Positions 1-8,026 of a stretch of DNA of 23,815 bases are shown in pieces (the stretch's first letter is position 1; every line of letters begins with the position of its first letter). The stretch lies in assembly GCA_027577415.1 (NCBI GenBank), contig JANBQS010000268.1, positions 1 through 23,815 of the forward strand, given 5' to 3'. The translations under genes were made by a program, and so were the position numbers. The notes beneath the pieces were generated by a model. That model was not told the origin of the DNA and ran no database searches. It worked only from the letters and a program-made list of their open reading frames with translations. The stretch comes from Coemansia sp. RSA 922. Taxonomy: Eukaryota > Kickxellomycota > Kickxellomycetes > Kickxellales > Kickxellaceae.

Positions 1-268
1 TTTGCTACTGGGGCTGCGTGGGAAATGGATAGCCAATCTACGCACAGATGACCCTAGTTTGCGCGAGTCCGAGAGGCGCAAAGTCGATGAGAGATCTCAT
101 GGCTGACCATTGGGGTCCACGAAAAGCACTGTTCGCTTTTGCAGTCGACAGGGGGTGGTCCTTGCTTTTTCCAATTCCCAAACTTGCTATTTACACACCT
201 TTACACCTTTATCTACTCGCATAAGCGGGTTATCTACTGATCTGTGCCAACCTGGCTTAGGGACCGCC

Positions 269-2281
269 ATGAGCAACGCCAACATAGCCGAAGAGGCATC
301 GCCTCTGTTACTACACCATGCACCCGATTGCGCAGTACGTATCAGGAATACTGCCTCATCGAACTACGAATCGACTGAAGAAAACCAACAGCACGAGCAA
401 ACCAGTTCGTTGACCGATGCATTGCCAGCATTGCCTCACTACAGCGTCGTCGGTAAGTAATATAATGTTCTACTTTGCTGGCTCTTTGTAGCTGATCCAT
501 TAAGGTGCTTACTACTCTTTCCACCTTTCTTTTGCTGCGCCAGTTTTTTTTATGCAGATGGCTTGTGCAAGAGCGCTGAACAATATGTCATTCTATCTTT
601 GTCCCTTGCTTCGTTCCCTTGAGTTTTTATCACTTTATCGCTTTCTGTTTCCATGTATTTGCAATTCCGGTGCTAATAGCGTATATCAAAGTGACTATAA
701 TTTATGATCCACCGGATGGCCACGAACATCCATTGTCGTGTAGGGGGCTGGAAGAGCTGGGTCCAGCTAGTACGAGATTCGAGGTTTGCCAGTGCGCTGC
801 CAGCCATCATTATTGCGTTTGCTGTGGCACACTTGCCAGTTCCCGACGGCCTGACGCCTACAAGTATGCGCTTGCTCGGCGTGTTTGCGGGAGTAGTCAT
901 GGGACTACTGACGGCCGACTACGACATGTCCATAGTGTTGGCCGTAGCGCTACTAGTACTGACGCTCACATCCAGCTTTATGTGCACAACAACGGACGGC
1001 CACCACATCGAGTGCGATAGATGCCGCTCCGTGTACCACGGTAAGTCGGGGCACTGGCACGAGTACCAGTGCGATCCAATAGGCGGCAGCTTTGACGTGG
1101 CCATATCAGGCTTTTCCAACAAGGTAGCATGGCTGGTCTTTAGCGCCTTTCACATTGGCAAAGCAGTGGAAAAGACAGGGTTTGGCCGACGAGTGTCACT
1201 AGCGCTGGTGACGTCGATGGGGCGATCCACACTGGGAATCGGGTATGCAGTATGTTTGGCCGAGTTGGTGCTGGCGCCATTTATTCCGTCAAACACTGCA
1301 CGCGGCGGTGGAATCGTCTACCCCATCGTAGAGTCAGTTATCATGTCTCTGGACATTGACACGGATGGCGGTGAAAACCCAACTGGCGGCTTTTTGGTCA
1401 TGGTTGCGTCAACGGCCAACTTGCTGTCCTCGTCGCTGTTTATAACTGGAATGGCCGGTAACCCGATTGTGGCCAGCAAGGCTACCAGTATTTTTGGCAT
1501 CGAATTTGGGTTTTCAGACTGGGTTGTTGGCGCCAGCGTCCCGACCCTTTTGCTTTTGTGTATTCTCCCACCCGCGCTACGCCTATTTCTGCGGCCGCGA
1601 GTAAACTACGCTCAGTTGTCTCGCGAGATTCGTCGACAGCACCTAGAAATGGGCCAGATCTCGTCAAACGAGCTCAAACTCTGTGGAACGCTGCTGACAT
1701 GCCTTGTTTTGTGGGTAGGCTCGCCGTATTTTGGCATAGATGCCACCGTCGTCGCATACATGGCCATTGTCGTGCTGACGCTCTTGGATGTGCTAACTTG
1801 GGACGATATAGTCAAGAACTACAAGGCGTGGGATACCTTTTTCTGGCTCGCCTCATTTATTACACTTGCCGAGCAACTATCCGCTCTTGGAGTCACCGAC
1901 TGGATTGGCAACTCTCTGTCACAGTTGCTACACGAGTCTTCGCCGCTAGTCTGTACGCTGACGCTCGCTTTGGCTTACTTTTTCTCCATGTACCTGTTCT
2001 CTTCCATCTCTAGCCATGTCGTGGCCTTTGCTGGGCCATTTTTCGCGGCTGGCAACATTTTGGGCTGTCCGCCGAAGCTGTTAACCATCCTCATCGCCTT
2101 GTTCAGCTCTATGGCTGGCGTACTTACTCCATTCTCAACTGGCTCGGTTGCCATTTACGCCTCGTGTGGCTACATATCCCAGCCGCGCTGGTTCTTGCTG
2201 GGCCTACTCTCAGCAGTAGTTATCATTGGCATTACGTTCTCTGTTGGCATGCTATGGTGGAAGATCCTTGGCTGGTACTAG
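269..2281 (+). CDS. DASS/SLC13-type dicarboxylate (DiT1/CitT-like) transporter, two exons proposed
   Basis: Likely a polytopic anion transporter for dicarboxylates such as malate or 2-oxoglutarate; the substrate is inferred from family only. The main reading frame, open from 704 to 2281, shows DASS hallmarks: a FIPSNTARGGGIVYPI segment near 1288-1326, an ITGMAGNPIVASKA segment near 1443-1484, a second-half AWDTFFWLASF stretch near 1828-1860 and a C-terminal run ending LWWKILGWY. These match the plastid DiT1/bacterial CitT branch better than fungal SPX-phosphate transporters. The frame has a TAA at 698. An upstream ATG at 269 opens a 61-codon acidic tail that runs into a GTAAGT donor at 453. 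Splicing 452 to 744 keeps the frame and gives 573 residues with the junction SVVGGWKSW. An acceptor at 771 also keeps the frame, and an unspliced start at ATG 704 is possible. Family confidence is high; the 5' model is moderate. Confidence 0.85.
453..743 (+). other. Proposed spliceosomal intron in the transporter gene
   Basis: A consensus donor GTAAGT lies at 453-458 and a TAG acceptor at 741-743. A branch-like TGCTAATA lies at 671-678, about 70 bases from the acceptor, which is rather far. The intron interrupts a codon after its first base and restores the downstream frame. At 291 bases it is long for this compact window and would be the only intron in it. A second in-frame acceptor ends at 770. 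The alternative is that the transporter starts at ATG 704 and 269-460 is untranslated leader. Confidence 0.5.
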
Positions 2282-2406
2282 TCACAATTAATAATATTAG
2301 TATTTTTTTGTATTCGATCAGATGCACTTTTGCCCACCCTCTCCCGATCATAGCCCTCCGCACGGTCTGTGCTCTTTTGGACCGACATTTTGCAAATAAA
2401 AAAAGG

Positions 2407-2434
2407 TTGGTCCTCTTTGTAGAAAGAGGGCCAA
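2407..2434. repeat. Perfect-arm 12-bp hairpin between the transporter and tRNA-Leu
   Basis: The arms TTGGTCCTCTTT (2407-2418) and AAAGAGGGCCAA (2423-2434) pair over 12 positions with one G-T wobble around the loop GTAG. A-rich runs flank it at 2398-2404 and 2435-2450. It lies 125 bases past the transporter stop and 23 bases past the 3' end of the minus-strand tRNA. It may mark the 3' end of the transporter mRNA or lie beyond the tRNA terminator. The structure is seen directly; its function is unknown. Confidence 0.8.
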
Positions 2435-2438
2435 TAAT

Positions 2439-2450
2439 AAAAATAAAAAA
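2439..2450 (-). terminator. Pol III terminator of tRNA-Leu
   Basis: Read on the minus strand, a run of six T (2450-2445) begins seven bases after the tRNA discriminator base. A run of five T (2443-2439) follows. This is the usual signal for RNA polymerase III termination. Confidence 0.8.
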
Positions 2451-2456
2451 TAGTTC

Positions 2457-2536
2457 TAGTCGCGACGGGGTTCGAACCCGCGATCCTTACGGAGCAGTGC
2501 TTAAAACTGCCGCCTTCACCACTCGGCCACACGACT
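2457..2536 (-). tRNA. tRNA-Leu (anticodon UAA)
   Basis: The minus strand folds as a class II tRNA. The 7-bp acceptor stem pairs AGTCGTG with CGCGACT with one G-T pair. The D-arm reads GCCGAGTGGTGAAGGC. The anticodon stem GCAGT/ACTGC encloses the loop TTTAAGC, giving anticodon TAA. A variable arm TCCGTAAGGA with a 3-bp stem follows, then a T-arm with loop TTCGAAC and discriminator A. The extra arm and A73 fit leucine. The D-arm and T-arm also hold the internal A-box and B-box promoter. The fold has no intron and no encoded CCA. Confidence 0.95.
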
Positions 2537-2724
2537 CATAACGCCAGCACCCGATTCTAAGCACAAAACACACCAAGTTTGAGCTAGAAGTAAGACTCAC
2601 AACAGATAGGAGCTGAAGGGATATTTGTCCTAGACTCAATCCTTTGATAGAAAGAGCACTGCTGCGCGATTCCCTTTTTGTGATAGACAAAGTAATGACA
2701 GTTCTTTGGTTAAAGCTCAAAAGA

Positions 2725-4188
2725 CTACAACATCAGGCGTGGCAGTGGCCTTAGCGAGTGATAGAGTCCCAAGGCCGATGCCAACAGCAACACCGAATTG
2801 GCCTGGTGCGCCGAGGCATAGGCAATGGGCACAAAGTTGACAAGCGTGCTAATGCCAAGCGCGACCTGCATCCAAGCCAGACCATACATTGCATGCAAGG
2901 TGACGCGCGCGGCCCTCGGCAATGGCAGCTTGCGACCTTGCCACCACAGCGCCGACAGCGTAAAGAACGTGGTCATGGCCAGGATGCGGTGGCCAAGCTG
3001 CACAGTTGCTGGATTTTCAGTAAGGTTGCGCCACATAGCCGACGGGTCGCCACGGGCAAAGTGCTGGCTCCAGAGCTCAGAGAGGGGCGGGGTAATCCCC
3101 AAGCCCATGGTTGGGAACTCGTTGTAGATCAGGCCAGCGTCAAGGCCGGCGACCATGGCACCAGACAGACAAGTAGTGCCAACAAGCAGTGTAGCGGCAG
3201 TGATCTTGCGCCGATAAGAGACGATTTCCGGCTTTTGCAGCAGTGCGCGTAGGACCTCAGGGTTGGCTACTTTCTTGTTGACTAGGCGGTTGGCGCGGAA
3301 GACATTCCATCCGTACAGCGACAATCCTGCATACAAGAGATATGCCAGAGATAAATGCGATGTGAGGCGATATTGACTCACGCGAGGCACAGCATCAGGG
3401 CGCTCGCCTAGCTCCTTCTCTAGTCCCGAGGTGACCATATACCACCCCATTGCACCTTGGCCTAGAAGCAGTAGACCCAGTCCGCCAATCTTTGCTATTC
3501 CAGCGCGGCTCACCAATCCCTTGGAGACAAAGTACGCCGCGGGTACCAAATACACGACGCCAAAGAGACGGCCAATGTTGCGATGGAACCACTCCATAAA
3601 GTAGATCTTTTTAAAGTCATCCAGTGTGATGCCAATGTGCACCTTGTGGTACTCGGGGAACTGCTTGTACTTTTCAAACTCTGCCTCCCACGCCGCATCG
3701 CTGGTCGGCAGCTTGGCGCCAGTAATAGGTGCCCACTCGACGATCGAGAGTCCCGACTCGGTCAGTCTTGTTAGGCCGCCCCACACGATGATTCCAAACA
3801 CCACAGAGGCGCAAAAGAGAGTCCAGTAGCCGACAATAGGCGCATCAACTGTGCGCCGGCCTTGGCCACTCTCTACGGTCTCTGAAGCCGTCGTAGAGGC
3901 GGACCGTCGAAATATGGAGAGATGCACTCGCTTAAGGATACCAAGCGGGCCGACACTAGCTACACGACCCGTCCTCATAAACAAGTTGCTGTGGTCAGCC
4001 AGCACGGGCATAGGCCAACTAGCCGTTCGCAGACTACGCTTTGGCAAACAGATACTGCTGTTGCCGCCGCTGCCACTGCGATAACAAGAAACGGCTCTTT
4101 GCACCCCAGGTGAGCATGCCAGCCTGCCTACGGGCAGCAAGCGAGACAGTGTAATCGATGTACGAACGAATCGACCCGTCGATAGCAT
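2725..4188 (-). CDS. COX15: Heme A synthase, mitochondrial inner membrane
   Basis: Converts heme O to heme A for cytochrome c oxidase. The chosen start, MLSTGRFVRTS, begins a basic, Ser/Arg-rich leader without acids, as expected for mitochondrial import, and gives 487 residues, close to yeast Cox15. The open frame extends 23 codons further upstream, but that stretch is hydrophobic and not family-like. The four conserved heme-ligand histidines are visible: H202 in EWFHRNIGR, H278 in LTSHLSL, H400 in QLGHRILA and H461 in SAHQANS. The signature VWGGLTRLTESGLSIVEW spans residues 135-152. Eight membrane segments are expected in two four-helix halves. The gene lies upstream of tRNA-Leu and downstream of FKBP25 on the same strand, with no functional link apparent. 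Confidence 0.97.
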   Translation of the reverse strand: MLSTGRFVRTSITLSRLLPVGRLACSPGVQRAVSCYRSGSGGNSSICLPKRSLRTASWPMPVLADHSNLFMRTGRVASVGPLGILKRVHLSIFRRSASTTASETVESGQGRRTVDAPIVGYWTLFCASVVFGIIVWGGLTRLTESGLSIVEWAPITGAKLPTSDAAWEAEFEKYKQFPEYHKVHIGITLDDFKKIYFMEWFHRNIGRLFGVVYLVPAAYFVSKGLVSRAGIAKIGGLGLLLLGQGAMGWYMVTSGLEKELGERPDAVPRVSQYRLTSHLSLAYLLYAGLSLYGWNVFRANRLVNKKVANPEVLRALLQKPEIVSYRRKITAATLLVGTTCLSGAMVAGLDAGLIYNEFPTMGLGITPPLSELWSQHFARGDPSAMWRNLTENPATVQLGHRILAMTTFFTLSALWWQGRKLPLPRAARVTLHAMYGLAWMQVALGISTLVNFVPIAYASAHQANSVLLLASALGLYHSLRPLPRLML

Positions 4189-4329
4189 GATTTGTATATG
4201 AAGATTTGAAATTGACGAGATAAAAAAAACGAAAAGAAAAAGCCCGCCACAGATCAAAGATGGACGAGATTGATGACGGCAATATCGGAAACACCAATCT
4301 AGGAACAGCCCGAAAAGTTTTCTAAGCGT

Positions 4330-4998
4330 CTAATCGAACTGCACTAAAGTGATTTCAAACTTTAGCGTGGCGTTGGGTGGGATGATGTCGGCCTTGCCAC
4401 GCTGGCCATAGGCCCACTCTGGCTGGATAACTATGCTGGCTACCTCGCCCTTCTTCATAGTCATCAGCGCTTCGTCCCAGCCACGGATGACAGCGCCAGT
4501 GCCAACCTTGAACACAAGTGGACTGGAAGGCTTCCTGCCTTTGGTAGTTATGTTTGTATCAAAAAGCTTCCCGTCCTCTAGCCAGCCAGAGTAGTATACA
4601 CTGACGCGGTCGCCCTTGACTGGACTGCCCAAACCAGTTCCCTTCTTGATCACGCGCTTGGTATACTTTGGCTCCTCGACGACAGCTGGCTGAGCAGCCT
4701 CCGCTTGCTTCTCGGTGCTAGAATCGGCAACGGCGGCCTTCTCCTGCTTGATCTCGGCTGCCGAGACCTCGTCGCTCGAGCGGAACTGCTTAGTCTCAAA
4801 GAGGTTCTTGTAGGCAGCAATCAGTGCAGGCTTTTTGGCGGTTTTAACCACGCTGGCCAGTTTGCCGTTAAGCTTGTGTGCAAGGAGGAAAGTGTTGCTG
4901 CCACTCTCGTGTAAATACGATACAAGGTCCTTTTTGCTGACGCCCTCACCGGCAAGCTCCTCGGCAGTCCATTTGGGGGTAATTTCAGACGACGACAT
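4330..4998 (-). CDS. FKBP3: FKBP25/FKBP3-type peptidyl-prolyl isomerase
   Basis: A 222-residue protein collinear with animal FKBP25. Residues about 5-72 match the N-terminal basic tilted helix bundle (SKKDLVSYLHESGSNTFLLA, then YKNLFETKQF). A charged linker follows, then an FKBP catalytic domain at about 112-222. Ligand-pocket residues are present: Y135, F146-D147, V170-I171, W174 in IRGWDEAL and Y197 in EWAYG. The family isomerises Xaa-Pro bonds. Animal FKBP25 is nuclear and binds nucleic acid through the helix bundle; the same role here is inferred. The start is the only upstream ATG that begins at the domain edge. It is the last minus-strand gene before the secreted-peptide block. Confidence 0.95.
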   Translation of the reverse strand: MSSSEITPKWTAEELAGEGVSKKDLVSYLHESGSNTFLLAHKLNGKLASVVKTAKKPALIAAYKNLFETKQFRSSDEVSAAEIKQEKAAVADSSTEKQAEAAQPAVVEEPKYTKRVIKKGTGLGSPVKGDRVSVYYSGWLEDGKLFDTNITTKGRKPSSPLVFKVGTGAVIRGWDEALMTMKKGEVASIVIQPEWAYGQRGKADIIPPNATLKFEITLVQFD

Positions 4999-5451
4999 TT
5001 AAAGTTGAAAAAAATAATAAGCTTGAGAGAAATTGGCAAGCGCAAAGTGCGAAAGAAAAGAAAAGATTCGGCAACAAAGCGGGGATTAGGATGATCTCAT
5101 TAGGAGATATCGGGACCGCGTGTAGGTAATCGGGCAGACGCGAAATGGCTATCAGTTTTGATTCGATTTCGGCAACGACTGAAGTGTTCACGGAACAGGG
5201 TTTCAGCAGAGCATGGCTTGGAATTGGCCAGTGTTTAAATCGTAGATATCGATCATTGCTGTTATTGCCGAGGATTTAACATCTTGGCAAAGGCGACATA
5301 TGCTGGCATATTGAAACCTTGTTGCTCGAGTGCTCGAGTATAAAGGCATCGGTGTTTGCCAGCAGCTCTTTCCCAATATCATTTTCATCGGCACACACTG
5401 CACAGCGCTGCTCGACAGAATACATACACAACACCCAGAGTTCAATCTATA
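4999..5451. other. Divergent intergenic region, FKBP25 and secreted peptide 1
   Basis: No convincing gene. It must hold the promoter and leader of FKBP25 (minus) and the promoter of peptide gene 1 (plus). The plus side has two CTCGAG hexamers (5325-5330, 5333-5338) directly before a TATA box. The FKBP25 side has an A-rich, ATG-proximal leader and no clear TATA. Confidence 0.6.
5339..5344 (+). promoter_or_regulatory. TATA box of secreted peptide gene 1
   Basis: TATAAA, 113 bases before the ATG at 5452. Two tandem CTCGAG palindromes spaced 8 bp apart lie immediately upstream, the second touching the TATA box. They could be a regulator site; that is inference. Confidence 0.65.
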
Positions 5452-5766
5452 ATGTTTGCCGACATCATCTCCACTGTTTCGCTGCTCGCTTTCGCCCTAC
5501 TGGCCACCACCACCAAAGCGCATCCTCAGCCTCACACGCATGCTAGCGGTGTCTTTGTCAAGCGCTGGGGCGGATATGGTGCCTATGGTGGATACGGCGC
5601 CTATGGCAGATTCGGTTTCCCAAATGTCGTGTCAGTCACCAACGACGTTAATCGCAACTCGAACCGCGCCAACTACCACGAGAACACGCTCTATGCCAAC
5701 AATGTCAACGCCAATGCTGCCAGCGACAACGTCCATGCGTTCACCAATGCCAATGTGATTGCCTAA
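5452..5766 (+). CDS. Secreted Gly/Tyr-rich pro-peptide, class A, Cys-free copy
   Basis: A 104-residue protein I do not recognise from a named family. Residues 1-23 form a signal peptide (hydrophobic core then TTTKA). A short pro-region with HPQPHTH ends at the dibasic site K37-R38, a typical Kex2 site. The predicted mature chain of 66 residues starts WGGYGAYGGYGAYGRFG and continues into an Asn-rich tail ending AFTNANVIA. The last 28 codons are almost the same as in the copy at 6501, differing mostly at silent third positions. It has no cysteine anywhere. It is probably exported through ER and Golgi and cut by a Kex2-like protease. A cell-wall, adhesive or defence peptide role is only a guess. 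Confidence 0.85.
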   Translation: MFADIISTVSLLAFALLATTTKAHPQPHTHASGVFVKRWGGYGAYGGYGAYGRFGFPNVVSVTNDVNRNSNRANYHENTLYANNVNANAASDNVHAFTNANVIA

Positions 5767-6500
5767 CTATATTGTCTTTATAGCCATTTGGCAAGCAGTC
5801 GTAGACATTAGGACACAATACACTTGATTGATCTACAGTACTTTTTGCAAACAAATAATAGTGACCACCTGGAATTATGACACGTATAGTCTTTAGCATA
5901 AACCGACCAGCCCGATAAACCTCATGCCTGAGGCAAATTTCAAAATATTTGAAAGTACATTTACAGAATAGATGTAGACCAATCACACTTTGAGAGTTGA
6001 TAGAATGTTATAAAATATCGCCAATAAATTTTAGTATCGACCATTCCAATTATATCCGGAACAGTTTTGCTGATTTAATATAAGCTTGTTCAGCGCAATT
6101 TAGTTTAATTTCCCTACAATCTAATATTGTAAGCTCTATATTGGCCAAAGTGTAGGATAAGGCTAAATAGCACTGACTGATATTCATCAGATCGTGCCAA
6201 GTGTTGTAACTCTGGAGCAACTCTCTTTGCTAAATAGATTAATCTTGATCCAATCCAGCAGATGCAACTAGCGATATTATTTGATATCGGAACACATATA
6301 TGTTTTGTGCAATATGCGAGATGTAGCATACACTTCACAAGACTTGAGCAATGAAAAGAGCAACACTCTCCTTGGTATAAAAGGGACAACCTTCGCCATG
6401 CCAAAATAATCTCATATCGCCACAACACAATACTGCACCCCAGCAACATCTACCACCAACACTCGCTTACTTTAGCCAACCAACTAAAAAAGACTTTAAA
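5767..6500. other. AT-rich intergenic region, promoter of peptide gene 2
   Basis: About 730 bases of AT-rich DNA. Short minus-strand frames at 5741-5986 and 6114-6449 show no signal peptide, domain or repeat that suggests a gene. The only supported element is the TATA box at 6376. Confidence 0.6.
6376..6383 (+). promoter_or_regulatory. TATA box of secreted peptide gene 2
   Basis: TATAAAAG, 125 bases before the ATG at 6501. The leader between them is rich in CA and lacks upstream ATGs, as expected for a strongly expressed gene. Confidence 0.7.
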
Positions 6501-6881
6501 ATGATTGCCCACACCATCTCCACCTTTGTCTTGGCTGCCATCTACGCATCTGCCATCACTGCCGCTGCCCTCCCGCACCAGCCCGCTGATACTCGCCTCG
6601 AATCCAGGGATACTCCGACTGACTCTCGCGCAGCTCTGACCAAGCGCTGTGGATGCGGCGGCTATGGCGGCTGTGGATGTGGATGTGGATGTGGTGGCTA
6701 TGGAGGCTACGGTGGATATGGAGGCTACGGCTACCCATTTGTATCGTCGTTCACCAATGACTTTGACCGCTGCTCAAGCTGCGCCAACTATAATGAGAAC
6801 ACGCTCTACGCTAACAATGTCAACGCCAACGCCGCCTGTGACAATGTCCATGCGTTTACCAATGCTAATGTGATTGCCTAA
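6501..6881 (+). CDS. Secreted Gly/Tyr/Cys-rich pro-peptide, class A, Cys-rich copy
   Basis: A 126-residue paralogue of the gene at 5452. The signal peptide covers about residues 1-23; an acidic, Arg-containing pro-region ends at K48-R49. The mature chain has 77 residues. It starts with alternating Cys-Gly (six Cys in the first 15 residues) and then YGGYGGYGGYGGYGYP. A CSSC motif follows, then the class A tail ending NANVIA with one more Cys, nine in total. The Cys-Gly alternation could bind metal or form disulfides; neither is shown. The odd number allows an intermolecular disulfide. All nine positions are non-Cys or absent in the sister gene. I know no named family for it. Confidence 0.85.
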   Translation: MIAHTISTFVLAAIYASAITAAALPHQPADTRLESRDTPTDSRAALTKRCGCGGYGGCGCGCGCGGYGGYGGYGGYGYPFVSSFTNDFDRCSSCANYNENTLYANNVNANAACDNVHAFTNANVIA

Positions 6882-7442
6882 ATGTGCGCACACAATTTGT
6901 TGAGTTAGATATTAGACGTCCTTATTATTTGAAAATATAATCTTCTTATCTAAAATACAGATTCATGACACTATGTCTTGATCAATAATATATGCTGACA
7001 ACTAGTTACATTCACATTACACATTTATCGATAGCACTAAGAAATCATTGCATGCATATATATACCCACCCACTTGGATTCTACCCATTAGCGTTGGACA
7101 AAAAGCTGCCATTCTCTGCGGCACAACTTGACATATAGCCTTTAATTTTTATTTACATTTTGCTGAGCATAATTTCAAAAGCAAATAGATATATTTAATC
7201 AGCCTCTCCTTATTATCTATCGAGTACAACACGGCCATTATCAATACTACTGTAGTCACCGACAAACAGATTGATGTCACGTAGATTTTTAAATGCTTAC
7301 CTAACGATTCAACATGTCAGTTGCTGTTGTATCTCTTTTCTCAATCAAAACCGTCAAAGTGACATATGTAACACTGTTCGGTTAGTAACTGTCATTGTCC
7401 AACACAAGAAATGAAAGCACAATTTTTCAGACGTGACATTTG

Positions 7443-7450
7443 TATAAATA
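7443..7450 (+). promoter_or_regulatory. TATA box of secreted peptide gene 3
   Basis: TATAAATA, 124 bases before the ATG at 7567. The same octamer stands 125 bases before the ATG of the paralogue at 9646. Confidence 0.7.
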
Positions 7451-7506
7451 CAGGTCATCCCTCCTCTGGCAATTATAATTCTTCACACACTCTCATACAC
7501 TCCTTT

Positions 7507-7566
7507 TAGAAGCACTTGCAAGCACACACATTTTACTTTGAATACTTGATACTCTCAACTTTTGAA
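7507..7566 (+). repeat. Duplicated 5' leader, copy 1 (peptide gene 3)
   Basis: The leader segment TAGAAGCACTTGCA followed by CACACA-rich sequence and GATACTCTCAACTT just before the ATG recurs at 9592-9645. The shared leader shows that genes 3 and 4 arose by duplication including the transcribed 5' end. Confidence 0.8.
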
Positions 7567-7785
7567 ATGCACTTTGCCTTTGTCGCTGCTGCCATTCTCT
7601 CTGCCCTTGCTTCCGCTGAGCCAACTGCCAAGTCTGAGTCTCAGTCCGAGCATGCTCATGCAAACCACGGCTTGGCTAAGCGCTGGAGCGGATATGGTAC
7701 GTGGGGTTGCGGCTGCCCTCTTTACGGTGGCTATGGCTATGGCACTGGTATCGGTTACGGTATTGGCCCTGGGATCTACTACTAG
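7567..7785 (+). CDS. Secreted Gly/Tyr-rich pro-peptide, class B, intact copy
   Basis: A 72-residue protein from an unrecognised family. The signal peptide covers about residues 1-18 (ending ASA). A pro-region with EHAHANHG ends at K38-R39. The mature chain has 33 residues: WSGYGTWGCGCPLYGG, then YGYGTGIGYG repeats, ending GIYY. Two cysteines sit in the motif WGCGCP. ATG 7567 is the first ATG after the TATA box and begins the signal peptide directly. The sister copy at 9646 shares the leader, pro-region plan and mature N-terminus. It shares only the Kex2-type plan and Gly/Tyr content with class A, not the Asn-rich tail. Confidence 0.85.
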   Translation: MHFAFVAAAILSALASAEPTAKSESQSEHAHANHGLAKRWSGYGTWGCGCPLYGGYGYGTGIGYGIGPGIYY

Positions 7786-8026
7786 ACCCTGTCTAATCTC
7801 ACTACAAATACTAGTTTATAATATGCTTTGTAGACATTCTTTAAGCCTTTAGACATCGAATACACAAACTGGAAATATTGCAGTACGGCGAAATAATGAG
7901 TAATTGCGACAGAGTCTCTGCTTTGAATGCAGTCTAAAGGTGACATTCCACATTGGTAAAAGTGTAGAGAGTATATATTGGCACATGAAATAAACATAAT
8001 AAAGCATACTAAGGAAAACATCTAAC

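Larger units (their letters stand above)
6882..7566. other. AT-rich intergenic region, promoter of peptide gene 3
   Basis: About 690 bases with no supported coding frame. It contains the TATA box at 7443 and the start of a leader shared with peptide gene 4. A second TATA-like tract at about 7056-7063 has no gene behind it. Confidence 0.6.

Noticed and set aside
1..268. Frame from TTG at 110 as a longer N-terminus of the transporter
   Set aside because: It lacks an ATG before 269; the sequence before it looks like leader or promoter.
1041..1109. Possible 69-base in-frame intron starting GTAAGT in the transporter
   Set aside because: It would remove SFDVAISG, which matches the conserved family motif before FSNK, so the stretch is probably coding.
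4189..4257. Upstream 23-codon extension of COX15
   Set aside because: The extension is hydrophobic and not a mitochondrial leader; the next Met starts a typical basic presequence.
6114..6449. 111-codon minus-strand frame between peptide genes 1 and 2
   Set aside because: It covers the TATA box of peptide gene 2, has no family signs and lies in AT-rich spacer.
7056..7150. TATA-like tract and a short GCTGCCATTCTCTGC match to peptide gene 3 as a decayed fifth copy
   Set aside because: The match is about 15 bases of simple Ala/Leu codons and no mature-peptide codons follow.
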